The notes under the pieces are model-generated. The model saw only the letters and a list, made by a program, of their open reading frames with translations, had not been told where the DNA came from and did no database searches. This document shows positions 36,730-46,224 of a DNA stretch of 64,000 nt, in pieces. The position numbers were made by a program, and so were the translations under genes. The stretch comes from Loktanella sp. 5RATIMAR09. GTDB lineage: Bacteria > Pseudomonadota > Alphaproteobacteria > Rhodobacterales > Rhodobacteraceae. Each line of letters opens with the position of its first letter. Within the stretch, counting starts at the first letter, position 1. The DNA is taken from NCBI RefSeq assembly GCF_001419985.1, contig NZ_LJAL01000004.1, positions 1 through 64,000 on the forward strand, read 5' to 3'.

Positions 36730-38898
36730 ATGATCGACGCAAATTTCCTGGAAGGGGCATACCCCGCCCCCACGACACTTGATATTGACCCCGAAAGCTC
36801 CGCGCGTTTTGTCAACCGCGAGCTGAGCTGGATCGGCTTTAACTGGCGCGTACTGGAAGAGGCCGAAAACCCGCGCGTACCCTTGCTCGAGCGGCTGCGG
36901 TTCCTGTCGATTTCTGCCACCAACCTTGATGAATTCTATACCGTGCGCGTCGCCGGCCTGCGCGAATTGGCAAACGAGGGCAATGTGACCCCTGGCCTTG
37001 ACGGCCTTACGCCGGCCGAACAACTCGTGGACATCGACATTTCCGCGCGCGCCCTGATGACGCGCCAGCAAACGGTTTTCACCGAATTGCAAACGCTGAT
37101 GGCCGAACAGGATATTCATATTCTGGACCGCGCAGCCCTCAGCGACGACGACATCGACTATCTTGAAGATGTGTTTCTGGAACAGGTGTTTCCGGTTCTT
37201 TCGCCCCTCGCGATTGACCCCGCACACCCGTTCCCGTTTCTGCCCAACGAGGGCTTTGCACTGGCACTGCAACTGGAACGGCCCAGCGACAAACGCCAGT
37301 TGCGCTCGCTTCTGCCGGTACCGGCACAAATCGCCCGCTTTGTGGCCCTTCCCGCCGAGACAGGGCACCGTTTCCTGCCACTGGAAGAACTGCTGGTGCT
37401 GCATATCGGGCGGCTGTTTCCCGGCTATAAAATGAAGGGCAGCTGTGCCTTCAAGGTGCTGCGCGACAGCGATCTGGAACTGGAAGACGAAGCCGAAGAC
37501 CTTGTGCGCGAGTTTGAAACCGCCCTGAAACGGCGCAGGCGTGGCGAGGTTGTGCGTCTGAAACTCTCGGCTGGCGCGCCTTCGGCACTCAAATCACTGA
37601 TCATGTCGGAACTGCATGTAAACGAAGATACCGTGGTCGAGGTCGACGGTCTGATCGGGATCGCCGATCTGGGCGAACTGGTACTCGAGAGCCGCCCTGA
37701 TCTGTTGTGGCCTACCTTTTCACCGCGTGTACCGGAACGTGTGCAGGATCATGACGGCGATATGTTCGCCGCAATCCGGCAAAAGGATATGCTGCTGCAT
37801 CACCCCTATGAAACATTTGACATGGTGGTGCGTTTTCTGACGCAGGCCGCGCGCGATCCCAATGTTGTGGCGATCAAACAGACGCTCTATCGCACCTCCA
37901 AACGCTCGCCCATCGTCGAGGCGCTTTGCGAGGCCGCCGAAGAGGGTAAATCCGTCACCGCCTTGGTCGAGCTGAAAGCCCGTTTTGACGAGGCCGCAAA
38001 CATCCGCCAGTCACGGCGGCTGGAGCGCGCGGGCGCGCATGTTGTCTACGGCTTTCTGAAATACAAAACCCACGCCAAGATCAGCACAGTGGTCCGGCGC
38101 GAAGGTGACAAACTGGTGACCTATACCCACTTTGGCACCGGTAACTACCACCCCATTACCGCGCGCATCTACACCGACCTCAGCCTGTTCACCTGTGATG
38201 CCGATCTGGGCCGCGATGCGACCAAGGTGTTCAATTATCTTTCGGGTTACGCCCAGCCCGAGGGCTTGCAGAACCTCGCGATCTCACCACTCACGCTCAA
38301 GCAGAGCCTGTTGGACAGTATCACCAAAGAGGCCGAGAACGCGCAGGCAGGCAAGCCTGCGGTCATCTGGGCCAAGATGAACTCATTGATCGAAACCGAC
38401 GTGATCGACGCGCTCTATGCGGCAAGTCAGGCTGGCGTGAAAATCAGCCTTGTTGTGCGCGGCATTTGCGGGCTGCGGCCGGGTGTCAAAGGGCTTTCGG
38501 AAAATATCCGTGTGAAATCCATTGTCGGCCGTTTTCTGGAACATTCGCGGATTGTCTGCTTTGGCAACGGCAACACGCTGCCGTCCAAAAAGGCGAAGGT
38601 CTATATCAGTTCCGCCGACTGGATGGGGCGCAATCTTAACCGGCGGGTCGAGACACTGGTCGAAATCAAGAACCCGACGGTCAAGGCCCAGATCGTCAGC
38701 CAGATCATGGCTGCCAACATGGCCGATATCGCGCAAAGCTGGGTGATGGCGGCAGACGGCAGCTTTGCCCGCGCACCGGTCGAGGAAGGGGTTTTCGCCT
38801 TCAACTGCCACCGGTTTTTCATGGAAAACCCGTCGCTATCGGGTCGTGGTTCCGCAGGGGCATCCGATGTTCCGCAGTTGACCCATACGGATGACTAG
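36730..38898 (+). CDS. ppk: Polyphosphate kinase 1
   Basis: Protein of 722 residues from MIDANFLEG (36730), with AAAGG seven bases upstream. The N-domain starts with RFVNRELSWIGFNWRVLEEAENPRVPLLERLRFLSISATNLDEFY. The two phospholipase D-like domains carry the catalytic histidines in KTHAKISTVVRREG and in the later HSRIVCFGNGN region. PPK1 polymerises the gamma-phosphate of ATP into polyphosphate. Ppx normally follows directly; here a minus-strand glycosyltransferase gene lies between. Stop codons of ppk and that gene share a small dyad (GACTAG/CTAGTC) at 38893-38910. Confidence 0.94.
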   Translation: MIDANFLEGAYPAPTTLDIDPESSARFVNRELSWIGFNWRVLEEAENPRVPLLERLRFLSISATNLDEFYTVRVAGLRELANEGNVTPGLDGLTPAEQLVDIDISARALMTRQQTVFTELQTLMAEQDIHILDRAALSDDDIDYLEDVFLEQVFPVLSPLAIDPAHPFPFLPNEGFALALQLERPSDKRQLRSLLPVPAQIARFVALPAETGHRFLPLEELLVLHIGRLFPGYKMKGSCAFKVLRDSDLELEDEAEDLVREFETALKRRRRGEVVRLKLSAGAPSALKSLIMSELHVNEDTVVEVDGLIGIADLGELVLESRPDLLWPTFSPRVPERVQDHDGDMFAAIRQKDMLLHHPYETFDMVVRFLTQAARDPNVVAIKQTLYRTSKRSPIVEALCEAAEEGKSVTALVELKARFDEAANIRQSRRLERAGAHVVYGFLKYKTHAKISTVVRREGDKLVTYTHFGTGNYHPITARIYTDLSLFTCDADLGRDATKVFNYLSGYAQPEGLQNLAISPLTLKQSLLDSITKEAENAQAGKPAVIWAKMNSLIETDVIDALYAASQAGVKISLVVRGICGLRPGVKGLSENIRVKSIVGRFLEHSRIVCFGNGNTLPSKKAKVYISSADWMGRNLNRRVETLVEIKNPTVKAQIVSQIMAANMADIAQSWVMAADGSFARAPVEEGVFAFNCHRFFMENPSLSGRGSAGASDVPQLTHTDD

Positions 38899-38904
38899 GC
38901 GTGG

Positions 38905-39951
38905 CTAGTCAAAACCGAGCGCATTGCCGGTGCGCCTGAAATCTTCGAAGCCAGTGTAGAGAACGGATTTTCGGTAGCGAAAATCGCCATCTGTACGAGA
39001 CATTGAGTGAAGCAATCTTGAAAGTTCCCGGTATTCACGACCCCCGTTGGGATACCCCCCTGATGAAGTTGCAATAGCAATTCGACGATGAATTGGTCCA
39101 TTGAATTTATAGTGTCTTAGAGGCAGCAAAATATCCGCGTTATAATTCAAGCTAACATCGTGTGAGCTATCGAATCGCATGCCTTCTCGCGCATGAAAAA
39201 AAACAGGTTTGCGGATCGCATTGTAACGGGCGATCGGCAGGCCAAGCAAACTTCGCAGTCTTGTTTCTAGCCACTTACTCTTGCGATTAAGGTTGTGTTT
39301 GGCCAGCAGCCGCGCACGGCTGCCCGGATGGATCATCTTCGGCGCCTTGCCCTTGCGCAAACGCAAGTGTCCTTCACCATCGAAATACCACGGCTTGTGC
39401 AGGTCGATGATAGTATCATCGGCCATTCCTGCCAAATCCGAGAGGGTGGCCGGATACATGTCGATCATCGCGGCCATAACCGCGCGATCACTTTCTCTGC
39501 CCAGCCTGGAGGTCAAATCGTCGATGGTCATACCATCGGGCAGGTCGAGAAACTCATCAGCATCAAGGTGCAGTGACCATTGGTCCAAGGCGTATTTCTC
39601 GACCAACAGCATTCGCCAAACAAGATCCATACGTTGATGCGGCAAACCAAGTGCTACGGCGTCCACTGCTGCGATATTGTCCCCAAAATTTCGGTTGCTT
39701 TTCAGGACCATTACGTCCGTTTGCGCGTCCAGAAATTCTGCGGTGCCGTCAGTCGACCGATCGTCAACAAATACGAATCGCTCCACCCCCAACTTGCGAT
39801 AGTGATCAAGAAAAGGTGGGAGGAAATGCATTTCGTTGTGCAGCAGGGCCGATAGCGTGAACCCTGGAACATCCGTTAAATCGCGTGAGACAATCCGGAA
39901 ATCATCATATTTCTTGAGCGCGTCGTGCATCGTTTTCCCAGTTGCGTCCAT
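38905..39951 (-). CDS. Family 2-like glycosyltransferase
   Basis: Protein of 348 residues of GT-A fold. The N-terminal part has FTLSALLHNEMHFLPPFLDHYRKLGVERFVFVDDRSTDGTAEFL, the typical start of Glyco_tranf_2_4/GT92-like enzymes; WSLHLDADEFLDLPDG contains the DxD metal site. The second half has a basic region (LRLRKGKAPKMIHPGSRARLL) and HAREGMRFDSSHDVSLNYNADILLPLRHYKFNG. No membrane segment is obvious. Donor and acceptor are unknown; surface polysaccharide synthesis is likely. It is convergent with ppk and separates ppk from ppx; lower GC in its middle suggests it was inserted. Confidence 0.85.
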   Translation of the reverse strand: MDATGKTMHDALKKYDDFRIVSRDLTDVPGFTLSALLHNEMHFLPPFLDHYRKLGVERFVFVDDRSTDGTAEFLDAQTDVMVLKSNRNFGDNIAAVDAVALGLPHQRMDLVWRMLLVEKYALDQWSLHLDADEFLDLPDGMTIDDLTSRLGRESDRAVMAAMIDMYPATLSDLAGMADDTIIDLHKPWYFDGEGHLRLRKGKAPKMIHPGSRARLLAKHNLNRKSKWLETRLRSLLGLPIARYNAIRKPVFFHAREGMRFDSSHDVSLNYNADILLPLRHYKFNGPIHRRIAIATSSGGYPNGGREYRELSRLLHSMSRTDGDFRYRKSVLYTGFEDFRRTGNALGFD

Positions 39952-40077
39952 TTCTCTGCAAGACCTCTACCGCATTGCAGGAGCCAAAGGCAATTTCAGT
40001 CAATTCAGGGCGGACAGTTGACGCATGGGGATGATTGATTGATACCCTTCCTCTGGGGATGAAGACCGAGGGTTCCG

Positions 40078-41625
40078 ATGACACAAGCGCCTGCCGAGGA
40101 AACAATCGACTGGGGGCCGTTTGGACGCCCTTTATTTGAGGATGCCGCCGCCAAACGCCTCAGCCGTGTGGGCGTGATTGACGTAGGCTCGAACTCTGTT
40201 CGTCTGGTCGTGTTTGATGGTGCGGCCCGGTCGCCTGCCTATTTCTACAATGAAAAAATCATGTGTGCGCTGGGTGCGGGACTGTCACAGACAGGGCACC
40301 TGAACCCCGAAGGACGCGTGCGTGCGCTGTCGGCGATCCGCCGGTTTGCGGCACTGGCCGAAGGGATGGGGATCCCCCCTCTGACAGCCGTGGCAACTGC
40401 AGCGGTACGCGAAGCCACCGACGGCAAGGAATTCCAGGACGAGGTCTTGCGCGAAACGGGCATCAAGCTGTGGATTATCGACGGACAGGAAGAGGCGCGC
40501 CTGTCAGCACAAGGTGTGTTGCTGGGATGGCCCGGCAGCTATGGGCTGGTTTGCGATATCGGCGGGTCTTCGATGGAGCTTGCGGATCTGGCGGATGGCC
40601 GCGTGGGCAATCGTCTGACCTCGGCACTGGGGCCGCTGAAGCTGCGCGAAATCAAGGGCGGGCGCAAAGCGGTCAAAGCCTATGTGCGCGAAACCATGGC
40701 GCAACTGCATGAGCAGATGGGTCACGCTACGGGGATGCGCCTGTTTCTGGTCGGCGGGTCCTGGCGGGCCATTGCACGGGTCGATATGGAACGGCGGGGC
40801 TATCCGCTGACGGTACTGCACGAATACCGCATGAGCGCGCGACAGATCAGCAAAACCGCCGAATACATCCGCGGGTCCGACCTGACCGAGCTGCGGGGGC
40901 GTTGCAATATCTCGGACAGTCGCATGACACTGGTCCCTCTGGCGACAATTGTCCTCAAGGAACTGATACGGACCTTCAAGCCCAAGGATGTCGCGATCTC
41001 ATCCTACGGGATCCGCGAGGGCATGCTTTATGAGCAGATGCCCCGCGCACTGCGCGAACGCGACCCGCTGATCGAGGCCTGCCGCTTTGTCGAAGCCAAA
41101 GACGCCCGCCTGCCGGGGTTCGGGCGGGTCTTGTATGAATTCATCAAACCTTTGTTTCCACGCGCGAACTGGCAGCGCAAACGGATTATCAAAGCAGCCT
41201 GCCTGCTGCATGATGTCAGTTGGCGTGCGCACCCCGATTACCGTGCCGAAGTCACATTCGACAACGCCACACGCGCCAATCTGGGCGGGTTGAAGCATTA
41301 TGAACGCGTGTTCCTCGGACTTGCACTGATGAACCGCTATACCAGCAAGACAGCAAATTCGCGTTTTACACCGCTTTTCGCCATGCTTGATGAGGGCCAG
41401 ATCAAAGAAGCCGAGATACTGGGCAAGGCGATGCGTCTTGGGGCCATGCTCTGGCTGACCGCGGACGAAGAGCCCGGTACATTGAAGTGGAAGCCCCAGA
41501 AACGTGAACTGCAACTACGCCTGACCGAACACGCCCGACCGCTTTTCGGCGAAGTTGCACAAGTCAGATTTGCAGCATTGGCGACGGCAATGGATGCGAC
41601 CAGCACCGTAGAGTTTACCAAGTGA
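40078..41625 (+). CDS. ppx: Exopolyphosphatase (Ppx/GppA family)
   Basis: Protein of 515 residues. The ASKHA-type ATP/phosphate-binding motifs are visible: VGVIDVGSNSVRLVVFDG near the N-terminus, then ATAAVREATDG, IDGQEEARLSAQG and VCDIGGSSMELADL, where acidic and Ser/Gly residues bind the phosphate chain. The C-terminal 200 residues are an HD-like helical domain with CLLHDVSW. It removes terminal phosphates from polyphosphate, or pppGpp in GppA-like enzymes. GAGGG precedes the ATG. Functionally paired with ppk. Confidence 0.92.
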   Translation: MTQAPAEETIDWGPFGRPLFEDAAAKRLSRVGVIDVGSNSVRLVVFDGAARSPAYFYNEKIMCALGAGLSQTGHLNPEGRVRALSAIRRFAALAEGMGIPPLTAVATAAVREATDGKEFQDEVLRETGIKLWIIDGQEEARLSAQGVLLGWPGSYGLVCDIGGSSMELADLADGRVGNRLTSALGPLKLREIKGGRKAVKAYVRETMAQLHEQMGHATGMRLFLVGGSWRAIARVDMERRGYPLTVLHEYRMSARQISKTAEYIRGSDLTELRGRCNISDSRMTLVPLATIVLKELIRTFKPKDVAISSYGIREGMLYEQMPRALRERDPLIEACRFVEAKDARLPGFGRVLYEFIKPLFPRANWQRKRIIKAACLLHDVSWRAHPDYRAEVTFDNATRANLGGLKHYERVFLGLALMNRYTSKTANSRFTPLFAMLDEGQIKEAEILGKAMRLGAMLWLTADEEPGTLKWKPQKRELQLRLTEHARPLFGEVAQVRFAALATAMDATSTVEFTK

Positions 41626-41931
41626 CCCGACCCGGATCCTGAAAGCATCGCTGTGATTCCACCATCAGGCTGACCCAAGGGCACAGAGCAGTTGCAGGTG
41701 CCACGTTTGAAATAAACAATCTATAATAAATATCGCTACTGTTTCCAGATAATGCGGTTTTTTCGGCTTATAAGTGAACCAAACATTAATATACGCGGTT
41801 TAGACACTCAAAAGTCCGATTTTTGCCGAATTTCATTCGCCTTTGTGGCATGATTGAAAAAGGCGAGAGTCACCGATAGTGCTCGCCTGTGTTTGTGAAA
41901 TTCTGCCGTGTTGGCAGATAAGTGATTTTGG
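41626..41931. other. AT-rich leader region before the PP2C gene
   Basis: About 300 bases, distinctly AT-rich from 41705 to 41860 (for example TATAATAAATATC near 41723), likely the promoter of the PP2C gene. Two hairpins lie in the probable 5' UTR: GGCGAG/CTCGCC at 41862-41887 and CTGCC/GGCAG at about 41906-41920. No coding sequence is apparent. Confidence 0.5.
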
Positions 41932-43023
41932 ATGGTAAACGTGGTAGACGAAGCAATTAGATTTGATGTTGCAACGGCAGCAACAAAAGGCGAACGGGAC
42001 TATCAAGAAGACAGTCTGATCGCCAGTTTCCCCCAAGGGCAAGAAACCGGTTTTGCAGTGCTCGCCGATGGCATGGGCGGGCATATGTGCGGTGATGTGG
42101 CCAGTGCGCTGGTGATGTCCGAGGTATTCAGCCAGATCAAAATGAACGAAATGCTGCTGAGCAAACGCATCACCGATATCTCGGGCATTCTTCACATGAC
42201 AGCAACCGCTGCCAACGACCGCATCAGCCGATATGTCGACGAGCGCCCTGATTCTTACGGCATGGGCGCCACGCTTTTGGCGACTGTTATTCGCGGGGAT
42301 GAACTATACTGGGTGTCGGTTGGCGACTCCCCGCTTTATCTGTTCCGTGACGGTGTCTTGACCCAACTGAACCAGGATCACTCGATGGCGCCGCAAATTG
42401 ACATGATGGTCAAGGTCGGCGCAATGTCGGAAGAAGTTGGCCGCGACCACCCGGACCGCAACACGCTGACTTCTGCGATTGCCGGTCACGCGATCGCCAA
42501 GATCGACTGTCCGGACACGCCGAAAACTGTGCGGGCGGGCGATATCATCATTGCGGCAACGGACGGGCTCCAGTTTCTGTCGAACGACGCGATTGCCGCG
42601 ATCCTGCAAGAGACACACACAAAGCCCAGCATGGATATTACGCGTGCTTTGATGGCTGCATTGGACGACCTTGCAGACCCCGACCAGGACAATACCGCGT
42701 TCACTGTGATCAAGCTTGGCGCAAGCCAGCAGATTGACCGGTCCGAAACGGACGACATGGAAGGTGCGGCATTTTTCCGACGTCACGGTGCGGCCACGGC
42801 GAAAACCCCGATGTTAGAGACTGTTGCATCCAATCCCGCGCCAAGGACGAAGGCAGAGACTGCTCCGATCGACCTTCCCGAAAAGCGCGTGATCCGTCTG
42901 GTGACATCGCAAACGCTGGATTTCGAACAGACGGCCGCACCCGTGGAAACCGACGCACCGGACACGCCGGGCAAACCGCAAGGCAACACAAGCTGGTACC
43001 GTCGTCGCACCTCAAACGACTAG
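41932..43023 (+). CDS. PP2C-type serine/threonine protein phosphatase
   Basis: Protein of 363 residues. Residues about 8-250 form a PP2C domain: GERDYQEDS and LADGMGGH supply metal-binding aspartates, then YGMGATLLATVIRGDELYWVSVGDSPLYLFRDG, ATDGLQFLSND and PDQDNTAFTVIKLG with the C-terminal metal ligand DN. The last 110 residues are a low-complexity, acidic/proline tail without a clear domain (APRTKAETAPIDLPEKR...). It removes phosphate from Ser/Thr proteins in the cytosol; no kinase gene is adjacent. A hypothetical secreted gene is convergent 13 bases away. Confidence 0.9.
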   Translation: MVNVVDEAIRFDVATAATKGERDYQEDSLIASFPQGQETGFAVLADGMGGHMCGDVASALVMSEVFSQIKMNEMLLSKRITDISGILHMTATAANDRISRYVDERPDSYGMGATLLATVIRGDELYWVSVGDSPLYLFRDGVLTQLNQDHSMAPQIDMMVKVGAMSEEVGRDHPDRNTLTSAIAGHAIAKIDCPDTPKTVRAGDIIIAATDGLQFLSNDAIAAILQETHTKPSMDITRALMAALDDLADPDQDNTAFTVIKLGASQQIDRSETDDMEGAAFFRRHGAATAKTPMLETVASNPAPRTKAETAPIDLPEKRVIRLVTSQTLDFEQTAAPVETDAPDTPGKPQGNTSWYRRRTSND

Positions 43024-43035
43024 GCGCGCACTACA

Positions 43036-43413
43036 CTATAGCTCTATTTCGGTTGTGTCCGGCTCGGGCTCCCAGGCAGGGGCGTCCGGGCTGCGGCGCA
43101 TAATGATATCGCCGTTCGGCAGAATTTCGGGCGCCTCATAGTACCGCAGATCATCAATCCGCGCGAGCAGTTCGCCGAACGCCGGTCCAACCGACTGGAC
43201 AAATTCGCCAAAGGCAGGGCCCATCTGTTCTACGTTATCTCGCAGCGCATCAAGCGCCGGTTCCATCTCTGATATCAGGCCACGCATCAACATCCGCGCG
43301 CCCTCTTCCATGAGGTCGAGACCTTCGCCCATGTCGCTTTCGGGTGCATCCTCTGCCATGGCAGGCGCACACAAAAGCGCCGCAGCGACCGTCAGTGCAA
43401 GAATCTGTTTCAT
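43036..43413 (-). CDS. Small secreted acidic protein
   Basis: Protein of 125 residues from MKQILALTVAAALLCAPAMA (43413), a clear signal peptide; the ATG at 43443 would extend it with NSYFNA. The mature part is acidic, with a helical stretch (DLMEEGARMLMRGLISEMEPALDALRDNVEQMGPAF) and a conserved ending around YEAPEILPNGDIIMRRSPDAP. Similar proteins occur widely in Rhodobacteraceae, sometimes mislabelled as ATPases; no ATPase motif is present. Function unknown. Confidence 0.75.
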   Translation of the reverse strand: MKQILALTVAAALLCAPAMAEDAPESDMGEGLDLMEEGARMLMRGLISEMEPALDALRDNVEQMGPAFGEFVQSVGPAFGELLARIDDLRYYEAPEILPNGDIIMRRSPDAPAWEPEPDTTEIEL

Positions 43414-43449
43414 AGCATTAAAATAGGAATTCGAAGGCGCCATTACAAA

Positions 43450-44448
43450 TCACAAATCAATATCAAGCACGACAGGAAAGTGATCTGACGCCAACAACAG
43501 CGCCTCGCGCACTGTGTCATCCGCATAGCAATCGGGATGATCAAAAGGATGCCAGATCTGCCATCTTGGGGATTTCGCAGCCAAACTTGGCGACACCATG
43601 ATGTAATCAAGCAAGGCCTGCAGATACGGCTGTCCTTTGCGTTTGAACCGTGCCGTGACCGGCGCCGCCCCGATCCTGCGACCCAGCATCATCTGCGCGT
43701 GCGGATCAAAAAGCCGCGCTTCGCCATTCTCGCCCAAGACGATCTCGACCCCTGAACGCCCGAAGAGTTTTTCATACTCATCAAGGCCGGGACCGTCATT
43801 GAAGTCGCCCAAGACAATCAGGTCGTCACCGGCCGCCAGATGCTGTTCAACACGTTTGCGCAACCAGATGCATTGCGCCAGTTGCTTGCGACGGTTGTGG
43901 ATCGAAATACGTGTGGCCTCTGCCGCGTTCCGCGCCCCATGCGGGGCTTTTGATTTCGCATGCACCCCGATCAGGCGCACCAGCCCGTTTGCAGTTGTCA
44001 TTGCGATTTCCAGCGGCGGTTTGGACCAGATGATCGGGTCAGGATGGGCGTCCACATCAACATCCATCCGGAATTGTCCATCAAAGCGCGGCGCTGCGTC
44101 ATCGCTTTGCGGATCGTGGACAGCCGACACAACATCAGGGTCGAAAAGCAGTGCGATTTCCTGCTGGGTGTCGTTGGTAAAGCCTGTCACCGCTTCGCGC
44201 GCACGCAGGTTGAAATGTTCAGCAAAATTCTCAAGCGCGACCCGCGCATCGCGGTTGGTGCTTGTATCGGGTGCCTCGATAATCATCACCGCATCCGCGT
44301 CCATCGCCGCAAATACCACCCCCAGCCCGGCGGTCTGCTCGGCCTTGGTGACGTCCCATCGCCCCGACCAACTGCCATCATCAATCAGCCTGTCGTGACG
44401 GTCAAAAAGACCGTTGAACCACTCCACGTTGTAAGTGGCGATCCTCAC
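43450..44448 (-). CDS. Endonuclease/exonuclease/phosphatase family protein
   Basis: Protein of 332 residues, taking the GTG at 44448, which overlaps the DjlA-like stop (GTGA) and has GGAT upstream; the family start VRIATYNVEWFNGLFD supports this over an ATG at 44475. Landmarks of the EEP fold: RIATYNVEWFN, MIIEAPDTSTNRDA, LIGVHAKSKAPHG with a catalytic His, LIVLGDFNDGPGLDEYE (conserved D and N), and a C-terminal LASDHFPVVLDID with the catalytic SDH. Nuclease or phosphodiesterase; substrate unknown. Not obviously secreted. Confidence 0.85.
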   Translation of the reverse strand: MRIATYNVEWFNGLFDRHDRLIDDGSWSGRWDVTKAEQTAGLGVVFAAMDADAVMIIEAPDTSTNRDARVALENFAEHFNLRAREAVTGFTNDTQQEIALLFDPDVVSAVHDPQSDDAAPRFDGQFRMDVDVDAHPDPIIWSKPPLEIAMTTANGLVRLIGVHAKSKAPHGARNAAEATRISIHNRRKQLAQCIWLRKRVEQHLAAGDDLIVLGDFNDGPGLDEYEKLFGRSGVEIVLGENGEARLFDPHAQMMLGRRIGAAPVTARFKRKGQPYLQALLDYIMVSPSLAAKSPRWQIWHPFDHPDCYADDTVREALLLASDHFPVVLDIDL

Positions 44449-45125
44449 TTGCGATCCGCTTGGATGTCTTCCCAAGCGCGGTTGATCGCGACCATCCGCC
44501 GTTCAGCGAGCTTGACCGCCTCTTCGGGAACACCGCGCGCAAGCATCTGGTCAGGGTGGGTTTCACGCACCAATTGCCGCCATGCCGCGCGGATTTCATC
44601 TTTTGACGCCGTTGGTTCAACGCCAAGAACATCATAAGGGTCGCGGTCTGCCTCGGCCACGAATTGGGCACGGATCGTACGAAAACGGCGTTCGTCAAAG
44701 CCAAAGATGTCTGCAACCTCATGCAGAAAATCATCTTCTTTGGGGTGATAGACCCCATCGGCCAACGCGATGTGAAACAGCCCCTCTAACAAATCGCGGA
44801 GTGGACTGACGTCATCCCCGTACATCGCTTTGATGCGTCGGGCATAGATATCATAGCCCGCCACGTCTTGACGCGCGAGGTTGAAGACCCGCGCTGCGTT
44901 CGCTTCCTCCGCAGTGGGGATCACGAAAACCTCACGAAAGGCGACAACCTCATCCTTGGTGACGCGCCCGTCGGCTTTGGCCATTTTTGCGCCCAGCGCG
45001 ATCACGGCAATTGCAAAGGCGACGGTCCGGTCGGGGGCCGCGCGCAGTTTTTCAAAGACAGCCGACAACCCCTCGCCTTTGGCAAGTGCCGCGATTGCCT
45101 CGACCATGCGGGACCAAATCGACAT
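44445..45125 (-). CDS. DjlA-like protein: TerB domain plus J domain
   Basis: Protein of 226 residues. The N-terminal part (about 20-150) is a TerB/tellurite-resistance helical domain (AFAIAVIALGAKMAKADGRVTKDEVVAFREVF and LLEGLFHIALADGVYHPKEDDFLHEVADIFGF). The C-terminal 60 residues are a J domain: DPYDVLGVEPTASKDEIRAAWRQLVRETHPDQMLA, with the HPD tripeptide that stimulates Hsp70 ATPase. It resembles DjlA but lacks the N-terminal membrane anchor, so it is probably cytosolic. Coupled by GTGA to the EEP gene. Symbol djlA is avoided because of the missing anchor. Confidence 0.85.
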   Translation of the reverse strand: MSIWSRMVEAIAALAKGEGLSAVFEKLRAAPDRTVAFAIAVIALGAKMAKADGRVTKDEVVAFREVFVIPTAEEANAARVFNLARQDVAGYDIYARRIKAMYGDDVSPLRDLLEGLFHIALADGVYHPKEDDFLHEVADIFGFDERRFRTIRAQFVAEADRDPYDVLGVEPTASKDEIRAAWRQLVRETHPDQMLARGVPEEAVKLAERRMVAINRAWEDIQADRK

Positions 45126-45138
45126 AAATAGGGTCCTT

Positions 45139-45606
45139 TTAAAGGATCTTCTGCATAAGGACTAAATCAATCCAACGCCCGAACTTGAACCCCACTTCGG
45201 GCAATGTTGCAACCTCTGCAAACCCAAGACGGGCGTGAAACGCCAGAGCATCTGCATTTTCGGCGCTGCATCCGGCGAACATGCTATGCTTGCCAGCCCT
45301 GCGCGCATGGGCGCAAAGTTCGTCCATCAACTCTCGCCCGCCGCCGTGTCCATGGGCGTCACTGTGCAACATAATCGTGTGTTCGACGGTGAAGCGATAC
45401 CCTTCACCACCCCGAAACGGAAAATAGCGGGCAAAGCCCATTAGGCGGCCAGCCTCCTCCCAAACCAAACAATCCTGCGCTGTCAGATCAGCCACCTCTG
45501 CATCGGATTTTTCAACCGGATTGAAGGTGATGGTGGTCTCGCGGATCGCATGGTTCCAGATCGCGGCAATCTGCGGTGCATCGGCGGGCGTGGCCGCGCG
45601 GATCAT
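45139..45606 (-). CDS. GNAT N-acetyltransferase (phosphinothricin-type)
   Basis: Protein of 155 residues. GNAT motif A is in RFTVEHTIMLHSDAHGHGGGRELMDELCAHARRAG, and motif B is in CSAENADALAFHARLGFAEVATLPEVGFKFGRWIDLVLMQK, the ending typical of phosphinothricin/methionine sulfone acetyltransferases. WNHAIRETTITFNPVEKSDAEV at the N-terminus also fits. It transfers an acetyl group from acetyl-CoA to a small amine. The start overlaps the VOC gene stop by ATGA. Confidence 0.85.
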   Translation of the reverse strand: MIRAATPADAPQIAAIWNHAIRETTITFNPVEKSDAEVADLTAQDCLVWEEAGRLMGFARYFPFRGGEGYRFTVEHTIMLHSDAHGHGGGRELMDELCAHARRAGKHSMFAGCSAENADALAFHARLGFAEVATLPEVGFKFGRWIDLVLMQKIL

Positions 45607-46214
45607 GCCAGTGTCCTGACCCCGCTTGGCGTCTCAAACGTGGCGCGCAGCCCGAACGGCCCCGTGACCATTTCAACGCGGCTATCGGCAAGGTCCATCA
45701 TTTGCATCAGGTCGGACGCATCAGGATGACTCACTTCCAGCTTGAGCAAGCGCACACCGCTTGGCGTCAACCGTGCGCTTGGATGCTGCATGCCAGCGCC
45801 CCATGCGATCAACGTGGGAAAAGCCCCCTGATACGGCAGGCTCCCATCGTCGGGCACAGTAATTTGCCACTGCAAGTCGCCCCGCGTCAAAGCGCGCGCG
45901 CTGCCTGCCGCTTCGGGTGCTTTGGCCAAGGCCGCTGCCATGTCATCAGTCTGGCAAATCCAGTTTGCAAGTCGCGGCGGGCCGGTAAAATCATCCAGCC
46001 CGAACCACGCATGACCCGCCTCGGGCACAGCATCGGGTTCTTTGGCGATGACTTCAAAATAAAGCCCATCGGCCAACCCCAACAGCGTATTATAAGTACC
46101 ATAGCGCGGATGTTGCCCGCCGGGTTGCAGGGTCACGCCCAACTGATCCTCGACCCACGCCGTACCCTCGGCAAGGTCAGCGCAAGCAACGGCAAGATGG
46201 TCGAGTTTGATCAT
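45603..46214 (-). CDS. VOC/glyoxalase-like domain protein
   Basis: Protein of 203 residues from the ATG at 46214 (MIKLDHLAVACADL), preceded by GGGGGCGGG. The N-terminus LDHLAVACADLAEGTAWVEDQLGV matches the glyoxalase-like (PF13468-type) group, with GGQHPRYGTYNTLLGLADGLYFEVIAKEPDA further on. Substrate unknown. It sits directly upstream of the GNAT gene (ATGA overlap) and 11 bases downstream of scpA, in the same minus-strand run. Confidence 0.82.
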   Translation of the reverse strand: MIKLDHLAVACADLAEGTAWVEDQLGVTLQPGGQHPRYGTYNTLLGLADGLYFEVIAKEPDAVPEAGHAWFGLDDFTGPPRLANWICQTDDMAAALAKAPEAAGSARALTRGDLQWQITVPDDGSLPYQGAFPTLIAWGAGMQHPSARLTPSGVRLLKLEVSHPDASDLMQMMDLADSRVEMVTGPFGLRATFETPSGVRTLA

Positions 46215-46224
46215 CACCCGCCCC

